Assembly: GCA_036245525.1 (NCBI GenBank)
Contig: BTPG01000001.1
Span: 216,229,059-216,293,058 of the forward strand
From: Semisulcospira habei
Lineage: Eukaryota; Mollusca; Gastropoda; Semisulcospiridae
Reading direction: 5' to 3'
DNA length: 64,000 bases
Both the position numbers and the translations under genes were made by a program. The notes under the pieces are model-generated. The model saw only the letters and a list, made by a program, of their open reading frames with translations, made no database searches and was not told where the DNA came from. Each line of letters begins with the position of its first letter. Position 1 is the stretch's first letter. This document shows positions 21,816 through 30,336 of this stretch, one piece after another.

Positions 21816-24800
21816 TCTCTCTTGGCTTGACTTCGCGAACGAAGATTCTATAGGGCTTGCCCACGTCGTCTGCAGGCATTTTCGTGGCTGCGGAGGCCAA
21901 TCCGGGACAGGCAGGTTCGACCGCAGTGGCTGCAGGGGAAGGTCTGGTCAGGGTTCTGAGTTACGGCAACTCGGTTTTTTCTCCTGAGCCGTTTGTCCTT
22001 AAGGTTAGCTCTGCGAGAGTCCTCAAAGGAGACGGCTGCCTTGTAGATGGTGGAGCGCCAGGTGTCACGGTCCGCAGCAAGCGAAGACCACTGGCGGTGG
22101 TCGATTTGGCAAGCACTAAGTGACTTCTTGAGACCGTCTTTGTATCTCTTCTTTGGTGCCCCTCTGTCACGGTGTCCAGTAGCAAGCTCGCCGAACAGAG
22201 TGATCTTGGGTAGGCGATGATCCTCCATCCTGGAGACGTGCCCCGCCCAGCGAAGCTGTGTCCGCAGCAACAAAGCCTCGATGCTCATAGTTTCTGCCTG
22301 TTCAAGGACCTCGACGTTGGTGACATGGTCACTCCAGTGAATGCCCAGAATGGTACGCAGGCAGCGCTGGTGAAAGCGTTCGAGGAGTCGTAGTTGGTTG
22401 CGGTAGAGGGCCCAGGACTCGGAACCGTACAGCAGGGTGGTGAGGACGACAGCTCTGTACACACTGATCTTGGTGCCCGTTTTCAGCTGTTGATTGTGCC
22501 ACACCCGCTTGAAAAGTCGCCCAAAAGCGCTGTTCGCTTTTGCCAGCCTGCTGTCAAGCTCCTTGTCCAGCTTGGCATCTGACGTGATGATGCAGCCAAG
22601 GTAGGTAAACTGGTGTACTGACTTCAGTTCAGACTCGCCGATGGTGATGTGGGGAGGGCGATGCTCTACCTTGGGTGCCGGCTGATGTAGTACCTCTGTC
22701 TTTTTCAGACTGACCTCGAGTCCAAAGAGCTGGGCAGCATCTGCAAAGCAGGATGTGATGCGCTGCAAGGCTCTCTCTGTGTGTGCAACAAGGGCAGCGT
22801 CATCAGCAAAGAGCAGCTCACGAATCAGTTGGTCTAGGGTTTTCGTGTGGGCCTGCAGTCGTCTGAGGTTGAACAGGCTGCCATCGAGACGATACCTGAT
22901 GTACACTGCATCGTCATCGTCGAGGTCTACTGTGGCCTGCTTCAACATCATGCTAAAGAAGATGGTGAAGAGGGTTGGTGCCAGCACGCAGCCCTGTTTC
23001 ACGCCGTTGATAATGGGGAATGGTTCTGAGAGGTTACTGTTGAGTCTAACCTGGCCTTGCTGGTCCTCGTGGAGCTGGACGATCATGCTTAGGAACTTTG
23101 GGGGACAGCCAAGTCGCTCCAGGATCTGCCACATGCCTTGCCTGCTCACAGTGTCGAATGCTTTTGTTAGGTCGACAAACGTTACGTACAGCCCTTTGTT
23201 CTGCTCGCGGCACTTCTCCTGAAGCTGTCTCAGCACAAAGACCATGTCGGTGGTACTCCTGTTGGCTCTGAAGCCACACTGGCCCTCTGGGAGGTGGTCT
23301 TCAGCGATGGCAGGTACCAGCCGATTCAGGAGCAGCCTTGCGAGAATTTTCCCGGCAATGGACAGCAGGGTAATTCCACGATAATTAGAGCATTCAGATT
23401 TCTCTCCTTTGTTCTTGTATAGGGTGATGATGACTGCATCACGGAGATCCTTTGGTAGTGTTCCTTTCTCCCAGCAGCAGAGAAAGAGGTCATGGAGCTT
23501 GTTGTGCAGTGCTGGGCCTCCATGTTTCCAGATCTCTGGCGGGATTCCGTCAATGCCTGCTGCTTTGCCACTCTTGAGCTGGTGGATGGCTGTGTGGGTC
23601 TCTTCGGCGGTGGGCGGTTCATCCAATTCAACCTTTAGTGGGAGCTGTGGGATTTGGAGGATGACTGTTTCTTGAACAGTGCGCTCAGCGCCGAAGAGGT
23701 CCTGAAAGTATTCTGACCAGCGGTTCAAGATGGAGGTATTATCTGTGAGGAGTGCCTGTCCATCGGCGCTTCGCAGGGGACTTTGTACCAGGTGCCTAGG
23801 GCCATACACTGCTTTCAGTGCTTCATAGAAGCCCCTGTAGTCACCGTTGTCAGCGCAAAGCTGGGTCCTCTGTGCCAGTCTCGACCACCACTCGTTCTGG
23901 AGCTCTCTAAGCTTGAGCTGGAGACTGCTGCAGATGAGGCGAAAGGCAGATTTCTTCACAGGGCAGGAAGGCTGGGCTAGGTGGGCCTGGTGGGCGGCTC
24001 TTTTGTTTGCTAGAAGTTCCTGGATCTCCACGTCGTTTTCGTCAAACCAGTCTTTGTTCCTCTTTCTAACAAAGCCCAAGACTTCCACAGAAGATTTTAC
24101 AATAGCAGTTTTCAGTTGCTCCCAGAGTGTTTCAGGGGAGGAGTCTGCTGGATCAACTGTGTCTTTGAGCATGCGCTGTAAATCTGTCTGAAGGGCAGCT
24201 TTCTTGTCATCACGCTGAAGGCTGGCGACATCAAGCTTTTTCTTGAGGGGGCCTCTTTTCTTGGGTTTCAGCTTGAGGTGGAGCCTGAGTTTGCAGCGGA
24301 CAAGGCGGTGGTCAGTGTGGCACTCTGCACTGGGCATCACTCTGGTGAGGAGGACGTCACTGCGGTCCCTCTGACGCACAAGGACATAGTCGATAAGGTG
24401 CCAGTGCTTGGAGCGAGGATGCATCCAGGTGGTCTTTCGACTGTCCTTTTGCTGGAAAGTAGTGTTGGTGATGACAAGTTGCTGTTCTGCACAGAACTCC
24501 AACAGCAGGCGGCCATTGTCATTGCAGTTCCCAACGCCATGCTTGCCGAGGACTCCTTTCCAGGCTTCAGAGTCTTGGCCCACTCTGGCGTTGAAGTCGC
24601 CAAGGATGATGACTTTGTCGTCTGCGGGGGTGCTCTGCAGGAGGCTGCGCAGGTCAGAGTAGAACTTGTCTTTTTCTGCAGGCTCTGCCAGGAGGGTTGG
24701 GGAGTACACACTGAGAAGGGTGACGTATTGCTGGTGTCTCAGTGGGAGGCGCATGGACATGATGCGGTCGGAGTGACCCATTGGTAGGTTTTCCAACTTA

Positions 24801-25754
24801 TTCGCAATGGGGGTCTTGACCATGAAGCCCACGCCTGAGAGCCGTCTTTCTGATGCAGGCCTGCCTGACCAGTAGAGGGTGTAGCCAGCGCCAAGTTCTT
24901 GGAGGCTGCCTTCCTCCGGGAGGCGTACTTCGCTGAGCGCGGCGATGTCGATGTTTAACCTCCGCAATTCATGGGCAATAAGGGCGGAGCGACGTTCAGG
25001 GCGTCCGCTGTCTGCTGTGTCGAGCATGGTTCGGATGTTCCAGCATGCTACGTTGAGTCCGGTCGTGGTCGTCATGAAAGTGGATCCATTGTTTTTTCTT
25101 GTTTTCTGACCGCAGGAGAAGATGCCCGTTGACCGCGGCTAGCCAACTGGGGTTACGAGGGGATGAGCTTTGGTTAGGCCACCTTTTCTAGGCCCCTCTC
25201 CGTGTGGAGCAAGCAGTGCTGTCCCTAGAGAAGGCTGCTTGGTCGTTCAGGGTGTGCCGAGTGACGTTGTCATCCCCAGGTCAACATCAGGCGACCAATA
25301 TCCTGAACCGCCTGCATGCAGGTTTGAGACTGCGGCTTCCAGTGACATCTTTCACCTGCCGTTTCGCCCCTTGCCCATCGCTACAGGACTTGGAAAGGTC
25401 GTTGTCATGGTCCGTGGGCGTTTCCTAAAGCCTGCGCGGTGGAGCTTTTTGGTGGAGTGCAGTGTGCGCAGTACTGGCCCCACCCTTTAAACCCTTGGTT
25501 CGTCTGCCATGGCCTAGCACGCTAGGACGGTGGCATCGAGGTCCTCGGGTCGTAGGTTTTATATCAGACTGTCCTTGTCCTAGTCTCTGGCTCAAAAACC
25601 TTCCCCGGAGACACGGGGGCTTTGATGTCAGGGTTTTCCTCCCTTAGCCTTTCCGCAGCCAAGCGGCCAGTCCTGCAAGGCAGCAGGGGACTCGTGGAGG
25701 GCGGGGTTGTCTATGTCCCGTGCAGATGTGAACATCTGCCCACTGCCCAAAGTG
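21816..25754 (-). mobile_element. LINE A: full-length non-LTR retrotransposon
   Basis: 3.94-kb element on the minus strand flanked by an 11-bp direct repeat ACAGAGTGACA at 21805-21815 and 25755-25765. This is the expected product of target-primed reverse transcription. It has a ~680-bp 5' leader (25076-25754), one long open frame, and only ~32 bp of 3' UTR ending in the conserved CCAAGAGAGA, without poly-A. Three truncated relatives (11482, 16595, 39673) share the 3' end. Single-frame APE-endonuclease plus RT organisation fits an RTE-like clade, but clade placement would need a tree. The complete frame and intact duplication suggest a recent insertion. Confidence 0.93.
21848..25075 (-). CDS. 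Endonuclease/reverse transcriptase polyprotein of LINE A
   Basis: 1075 residues, uninterrupted. Residues ~6-260 are an AP-endonuclease-like (exonuclease/endonuclease/phosphatase) domain with ACWNIRTM, SEVR, LGDFNARVG and TDHRLV. Residues ~490-760 are the reverse transcriptase with GKAAGIDGIPPE, SNYRGITLLS, GFRANRSTTD, VDLTKAFDTV, GVKQGCVLAPTLF and the catalytic FADDAALV. The C-terminal ~300 residues include a YLGCIIT region and end in a C2H2-type zinc finger (CSHCG...H...C at ~1048-1071), probably for RNA or target binding. It nicks the target and copies the element RNA in the nucleus. All catalytic motifs are present, so the enzyme could be active. The start ATG was chosen as the first before the endonuclease motif. 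Confidence 0.95.
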   Translation of the reverse strand: MTTTTGLNVACWNIRTMLDTADSGRPERRSALIAHELRRLNIDIAALSEVRLPEEGSLQELGAGYTLYWSGRPASERRLSGVGFMVKTPIANKLENLPMGHSDRIMSMRLPLRHQQYVTLLSVYSPTLLAEPAEKDKFYSDLRSLLQSTPADDKVIILGDFNARVGQDSEAWKGVLGKHGVGNCNDNGRLLLEFCAEQQLVITNTTFQQKDSRKTTWMHPRSKHWHLIDYVLVRQRDRSDVLLTRVMPSAECHTDHRLVRCKLRLHLKLKPKKRGPLKKKLDVASLQRDDKKAALQTDLQRMLKDTVDPADSSPETLWEQLKTAIVKSSVEVLGFVRKRNKDWFDENDVEIQELLANKRAAHQAHLAQPSCPVKKSAFRLICSSLQLKLRELQNEWWSRLAQRTQLCADNGDYRGFYEALKAVYGPRHLVQSPLRSADGQALLTDNTSILNRWSEYFQDLFGAERTVQETVILQIPQLPLKVELDEPPTAEETHTAIHQLKSGKAAGIDGIPPEIWKHGGPALHNKLHDLFLCCWEKGTLPKDLRDAVIITLYKNKGEKSECSNYRGITLLSIAGKILARLLLNRLVPAIAEDHLPEGQCGFRANRSTTDMVFVLRQLQEKCREQNKGLYVTFVDLTKAFDTVSRQGMWQILERLGCPPKFLSMIVQLHEDQQGQVRLNSNLSEPFPIINGVKQGCVLAPTLFTIFFSMMLKQATVDLDDDDAVYIRYRLDGSLFNLRRLQAHTKTLDQLIRELLFADDAALVAHTERALQRITSCFADAAQLFGLEVSLKKTEVLHQPAPKVEHRPPHITIGESELKSVHQFTYLGCIITSDAKLDKELDSRLAKANSAFGRLFKRVWHNQQLKTGTKISVYRAVVLTTLLYGSESWALYRNQLRLLERFHQRCLRTILGIHWSDHVTNVEVLEQAETMSIEALLLRTQLRWAGHVSRMEDHRLPKITLFGELATGHRDRGAPKKRYKDGLKKSLSACQIDHRQWSSLAADRDTWRSTIYKAAVSFEDSRRANLKDKRLRRKNRVAVTQNPDQTFPCSHCGRTCLSRIGLRSHENACRRRGQAL

Positions 25755-25929
25755 ACAGAGTGACAAATGCACAGATAACAAGTCAATGACCTGCAGATAA
25801 CAAGTCAATGACCTGCCGAACCGCCGTAACACTTACGCAGCCACAAGCACTTTATCGTGGCGAGTGCAAACAGGTTGCTTCACACGTTTCCAGGCTCAGG
25901 CCTTTGTCTACCACTATGTCATTTCTATA

Positions 25930-26060
25930 CGGCACCAAAATGGCTCGGAACAAATCTGACCCCAGCTGGGTTAGAAGCTGGTTCAGCGTCTGAAAGATTA
26001 TGGGTTTGAACCTGTAACCATTCAGACACGAGTTGAACGCTCGGCTACTCAAGAGATACC
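25930..26060 (-). mobile_element. Possible tRNA-derived SINE fragment
   Basis: On the minus strand GAGTAGCCGAGCGTTCAACT followed ~45 bp on by ACAGGTTCAAACCCATAAT resembles RNA polymerase III A and B boxes. No acceptor stem pairs, so it is not a tRNA gene. Weak call. Confidence 0.3.
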
Positions 26061-26079
26061 CAGGCCCTGGCAGGTTGTG

Positions 26080-26335
26080 TTTTCTGACACTGGCAATACT
26101 CCGAAATGGACCAGCCTCTCCCCCCCCCCCCCCCAAATACTCCAAAATGGAGCAGCCTCCCCCCCCCCCCCCCCAAATACTCTGAAATGGACCAGCCTCC
26201 CCCCCCCCCCCCAAATACTCCGAAATGGACCAGCCTCCCCCCCCCCCCCCCCCCCCCAATAGTAAGTTTATGTTTTCTGACACTGGCAATACTGAGAAAT
26301 GGACCACCCGCCCCCCACCCCCCACCCTTTTTTTT
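26080..26335. repeat. ~50-60-bp repeat with poly-C runs
   Basis: Four to five units of CAAATACTCCGAAATGGACC, AGCCT and C runs of 11-22. A TTCTGACACTGGCAATACT segment is at both ends of the array. Proline- or glycine-rich frames here come from the homopolymers. Confidence 0.9.
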
Positions 26336-26748
26336 TTTCAATTGTCATGCCAAAAACCCTAACGAACAAGGCTTGGGTGCAAAACCTCAAAGCAAAAGGA
26401 CACCAAGAGGACTTGCACCCAAAATAACCTCAGCAAAAATAATCGCATCCTATTCCTAAGATAAAAGTGACACAATAGCATTGACAATCAGTGTGGTTTG
26501 TGCCACATACAGTAACAGTATCAACTGTGGCTTGCAGTCATAAAGCTCATAGAAATAGTAATTATCCCGACATTTGAAATCATTGTACACAGTGGCATAC
26601 ATGTAATGCAGATGACAGAACTAAAGAAGGCTGTGGCAGTAGGGGAGGGGGGGGGGGGGGGCTCCCTCGGAATGCTTGGAATAGCTCCATTGAAACATTG
26701 TATCGTGGTTTTTCTTTTTGTTCTACATTTGTTTCCGTCACCTGAAGA
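26336..26748. other. No recognised gene
   Basis: Contains a G run at about 26644-26660 and otherwise nothing identifiable before the ribozyme-like motif. Confidence 0.4.
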
Positions 26749-26830
26749 AGGATCTTTGATCCGAAACGTCGTTCCTTGTATCTAATTTAAAGGGTTTTCA
26801 ACCTCTATTTTCTGTTTTCCCTCCACTGAA
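26749..26830 (+). ncRNA. Hammerhead-ribozyme-like motif of a Penelope-type tail
   Basis: CTGAAGA, then AGGATC-TTT-GATCC as a short hairpin, then GAAAC fits the hammerhead core CUGANGA / stem II / GAAA. The sequence continues CGTCGTTCC and ends AAGGGTTTTCAACC. Penelope-like retroelements are known to carry such motifs in their terminal repeats. Stem III and the cleavage site are not clear enough to claim activity. No Penelope coding sequence is nearby. Confidence 0.5.
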
Positions 26831-26854
26831 ACAATTTTACTGGTGAGCAAACTG

Positions 26855-26971
26855 TAACCCTTTGTGTGTCAGTAGCGGTTTTAGTTTAGGCAAGTCGGGA
26901 GTAGTTTTAGTCGTGACGATTCATAAAGGAATCATCGCCACTAAAAACGCTACCAACACGCAAAGGGTTAA
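26855..26971. mobile_element. Foldback MITE, family P3
   Basis: TAACCCTTTGTGTGTCAGTA then GCGGTTTTAG at the left; CTAAAAACGCTACCAACACG then CAAAGGGTTAA at the right; inner pair GATTCATAAAGGAATC. The left end has GTAA instead of TTAA. Confidence 0.7.
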
Positions 26972-27147
26972 AAACTTAAGGAGTGTCAAAACATCTCGAA
27001 GCCACATGTAATTGTAAGAGTCACATCAAAACTGAAGCTATTTCTTGAACAGAACCCATGCTCTTCAGTGTTTCATAAACAGCACTTTTTTTTTTGTTAG
27101 TGGTGGTGGGGGAGGCGGACACATTTTGCTGGCGTGTCAGTTACAGT

Positions 27148-27346
27148 GACACATGTATTGTCATTCGGAATACACCAGCGTGTGAAACAAGTTTGACCAA
27201 AACAGTTCAAGGGTAGTGCCAGAATAGCTTGGCGCCTCTAGGCGCCAAGCTATTCTGGCACCACCCCTGAGCTAAAGCCACCGGTCTATATCCTCATCCG
27301 CAAGTACTATAATGTAGCTTGCGTGGCCTCAGATGACATAGGTTAA
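27148..27346. mobile_element. TTAA-flanked foldback MITE, family P1
   Basis: Hairpin 27197-27276 is close to perfect: AAGGGTAGTGCCAGAATAGC, TTGGCGCC, loop TCTA, then GGCGCCAAGCTATTCTGGCA, CCACCCCTGAG. The right end is ATAGGTTAA. The left flank ATTCGGAATACACC matches the (inverted) right flank of the copy at 1493. Confidence 0.8.
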
Positions 27347-28115
27347 TCCTAAATTTGCGATGTATGGCAAAGTTTTTAGGACCAATTGATACATGATGTG
27401 CAACTGATACAGGAATCTTGGCGCAATCCAATGTGTCGTTACAGCATCAGTACACCACCCCCCTCCGTATGGTCTGATAGTGAGCAAATTCCTCCTCACG
27501 GACTCTTTAAACACCACTTGGTTTTTACCATGCTTGCCAGCCCGGCGGACCACTACACGGAGTTTGTTGCTTTGTTTGTTCAGTCTGCGCTGCTTCAAAA
27601 CACAATACCAAACTGAAAACGCTGTCACCTCCTCCAACAGAATAGTCAATAAAGACGTAAATGATGGGGTAGTGATTGACTGAATTACTATAAAGCGTTG
27701 TCATGATGCATGAGCCCTGGCAGAGCGCAAGGCCACTTTGACTCGATGATGGGGCGCAATAGCGAGTGAAGGCCGAGACGCTACGTGTTTGAGCAGTAAC
27801 GCCAACAAACCCCTTTGGCTTAAGCCGTGCCAAAAAGGCATGGATATAATGTTCCAAATGGTGATGGACACTTAAAGAGCAGGAACCATGAAAAATCAAG
27901 GGTCTGGCTGGTGAAGACTTTAGACTGCTGACGGCAGCGAGGTTCAAGTATCCTTTTTGGCAACATCTCGCCCATTTCACACCTGGAGCCGTATGCTCCG
28001 TCAGAACGATGGCAAGAGTAAAATGCAAGACCCCTGCGTCAAAAGTGCACCCTTTAACGCTGCAACGCACGATTCATAACTTAAGCCATCACGATTTATA
28101 ACTTGAGCCATATAA
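27347..28115. other. No recognised gene; one long minus frame
   Basis: A 181-codon minus frame (27525-28070) has no recognisable domain, and its codon use looks ordinary for non-coding DNA. No repeat found. Confidence 0.4.
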
Positions 28116-28245
28116 CCCCACGGCCGATTTCCCCATAGTTTTGAGTTGTCACCTAGCAACTATGTACCAGTTGTGGGAGATGGATTGACCATGACAATTC
28201 AAGGTAATGCCAGATTAGCTTGGCACCACCAAGCTTATCTTGTGG
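28116..28245. mobile_element. Foldback MITE P1, partial
   Basis: GGGAGATGGATTGACCATGA, CAATTCAAGGTAATGCCAGA, TTAGCTTGG then a right arm cut after CCAAGCTTATCT. Flank ACTATGTACCAGTTGT matches the GCAACTGGTACATAGT flank of other copies in inverse. Confidence 0.65.
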
Positions 28246-28509
28246 ATGCAGCAGTGCGTACAGGGAGGCCCAAATCTGCTCGCCCGCCAACTTGTGAGGA
28301 AAGTTAATTTCTAGGGAGCCTGAATGGTGAATGTAAATGTCAGCGCACACGTACACATTAAATTATTTGGGGTACCACTACCACTACCAGATTTCAGTAG
28401 TCAAAGCTGCTCCTACTACTTAAAAATAAACAGCAAATAACTGATGCAATATTTAACCTTTCTTCCATGATGTTACTTGCAATACAAGTAAAACCTAAAA
28501 TACAAGCTA

Positions 28510-28569
<60 letters not shown>

Positions 28570-28970
28570 ACTGGAAAAAAACAAGCGATGAAAATCTGTG
28601 CAATCTGAGCATAATTTTTGATTAACGTGAAGTTATTTTCTGCGGAAAACCGTGGATCCGAGGACAATTCCCATGCCTGATTCCTAAGTTCCATACCTCC
28701 CACACCCTCAACCCATCCCAAAGTGGACCACTGTTAAACGGAGCTCAACATGACAATGAACAACAATCAAGATCCCAGGTAGTACTGGATATAGGATGCA
28801 CCATAGAATTAAAAGTAACATTTATCACTATCAGTCTCCTTCTCAACTGCAACTGGGAGAGAATTGACACTAGTGTTACAGTGTAACCCCAAAGACTCTA
28901 GATCTAATTCTGAGGTCAGCCACTCCAGTCTGTCATACAGTGCCAAACAGACATTACATCACCACATGGA
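28246..28970. other. No recognised gene; contains poly-C57
   Basis: Apart from the C homopolymer at 28513-28569 nothing identifiable. Confidence 0.4.
28513..28569. repeat. Poly-C run, 57 bases
   Basis: Longest homopolymer in the window. Such runs are prone to slippage and to assembly error; the complementary G strand could form G-quadruplexes. Confidence 0.95.
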
Positions 28971-29187
28971 TTAACTTTTTTCATCCTGATGCACGCACTC
29001 ATTGAAAAAATTTGATTGATTGTTCAAGGGTGGTGCCAGCATAGCTTGGCGCCTCGGGTGCCAAGCTATGCTGGCAGCACCCTTGAACTAAAACAGTTGA
29101 TCTATAAATCTCCTAATCAGTAATTTAGCCTTTTGTAGGACAATAAGCAAATTTTGCAATAATCAGCCTCAGGCTGTAATGAGTTAA
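28971..29187. mobile_element. TTAA-flanked foldback MITE P1 with co-varying arms
   Basis: TTAA at both ends. Hairpin at about 29021-29092. Both arms carry the private variant CCAGCATAGCTTGG (right arm CCAAGCTATGCTGG), so the A-T pair common in other copies is a C-G pair here. Confidence 0.85.
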
Positions 29188-29377
29188 TTACAGTGATACC
29201 CTGCAGGCCTTACAGCACTTTAGTAAATGACTGATCTACTATTTGCAGGAAGTATGCCAGACATAAGGCATATTACCATGTAAACACACAAAGTACAAAA
29301 ATTGGTCACCGAGTGGTGGTATTTGTGGATTTGTATAATTAATTAAATATGACTTCAAATGATAGCACATTTTGAAG

Positions 29378-29512
29378 TTAACCCATTTAGCCCCGACACA
29401 CTACTGTTTGGAGATGGATTGACCATGATAATTCAAGGGTTTGGGTACCCTTCAATTAGAGCAACTGGTACATAGTCATTACATCACCTCCCAAACGTGT
29501 CCGTGCGGTTAA
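29378..29512. mobile_element. Foldback MITE P1 with collapsed hairpin
   Basis: TTAACCCATTTAGCCCCGAC left end, GGAGATGGATTGACCATGAT, TTCAAGGGT, then directly ACCCTTCAATTA and the right flank to GCGGTTAA. The inner hairpin is deleted, leaving only the outermost arm bases. Confidence 0.8.
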
Positions 29513-29946
29513 ATGCTTTATCAACCATGGTGGGCCACTTGCTTGTATAGCGCGTAGCGAGCTGAACGTGCATGCCGATGATGATGAGATATGGTGCAAA
29601 CTACACACCGGTCACTCCTAGTCCTGCTCTTTTGACCATTCCCCCTTGTGTGCTGCTGATGTGTACTGATGTAAGCCAGTCATTATGGCGACACAGATGA
29701 CAGAATGCAGAGCAACTGACACTACTGACAGTGTAACTTCAGGTGGCGTGAGGTAACCAAGATTAGTTGACGCTTGTCAGACATGGTCGTCGCTACGTCT
29801 GGCAGATAAAGTAATGTGCAGTCAGTGGCTGCACTTGTCACCCCTGCCTGTACAAAGCTTTTCTGTCAGACCCTAAATTCTAATGGGCCCCTGAAGGTTG
29901 CAGGGGTTCATGAGAATCTATACTCCTCTGAGCGTTTTATCAGGGT
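29513..29946. other. No gene; P2 half arm
   Basis: Only a P2-like half arm was recognised (GGGGTTCATGAGAATCTATA, about 29902-29925). Confidence 0.4.
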
Positions 29947-30163
29947 TTAACTCATTCTACCCCAGACACACCACAGCGAGATATGGATCGACCATGATAG
30001 TTCAAGGGTGATGCCAGAATAGCTTGGCGCCCATAGGGCGCCAAGCTATTCTGGCATCACCCTTTAACTATCATGGTCGATCTGTGTCCTGCACTGCAAA
30101 GCAGTCTTCAGATGACAGCGGCAACATTTGGAGATTTCGGTGTTGGGGTAGAATGAGTTTTAA
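29947..30163. mobile_element. TTAA-flanked foldback MITE P1 in ski intron 1
   Basis: Ends TTAACTCATTCTACCCC and (inverted) AACTCATTCTACCCCAAC. The hairpin is near-perfect; both arms carry the GGGTGATGCCAG / CTGGCATCACCC variant. It lies 173 bp inside the intron from the ski exon donor. A subfamily member with the same flanks is at 6281. Confidence 0.85.
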
Positions 30164-30330
30164 GCGAGTGGCTGCAGTATTTCTAAGCATACGGTACTGG
30201 ATACCAGTATCTTATCTCGTCGCTTGATGGAGTCTGCCTCATCATTCACCAAGCAAGTACACACAGTTTGTGTACACAGATCTAAATAGCGTGCTTTACA
30301 GCTCAAAGTGGGGGTACTATTTGTTCTGTG

Positions 30331-30336
30331 ACTTAC
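30331..30336 (-). promoter_or_regulatory. Splice donor of ski coding exon
   Basis: On the minus strand the exon ends GCGCAGACAG followed by GTAAGTCACAG, a near-consensus 5' splice site. It falls exactly after the basic KHKHKRRQ segment where similarity to Ski proteins fades. Confidence 0.85.

Noticed and set aside
24278..24787. 169-codon plus frame and several others across 21.8-25 kb
   Set aside because: Antisense shadows of the LINE A open frame.
26045..26459. Glycine- or proline-rich frames
   Set aside because: Produced by poly-C runs inside a tandem repeat; no domain and no splice sites.
27525..28070. 181-codon minus frame
   Set aside because: Long, but no domain, no homology I recognise and no clear start context; kept only as a note.
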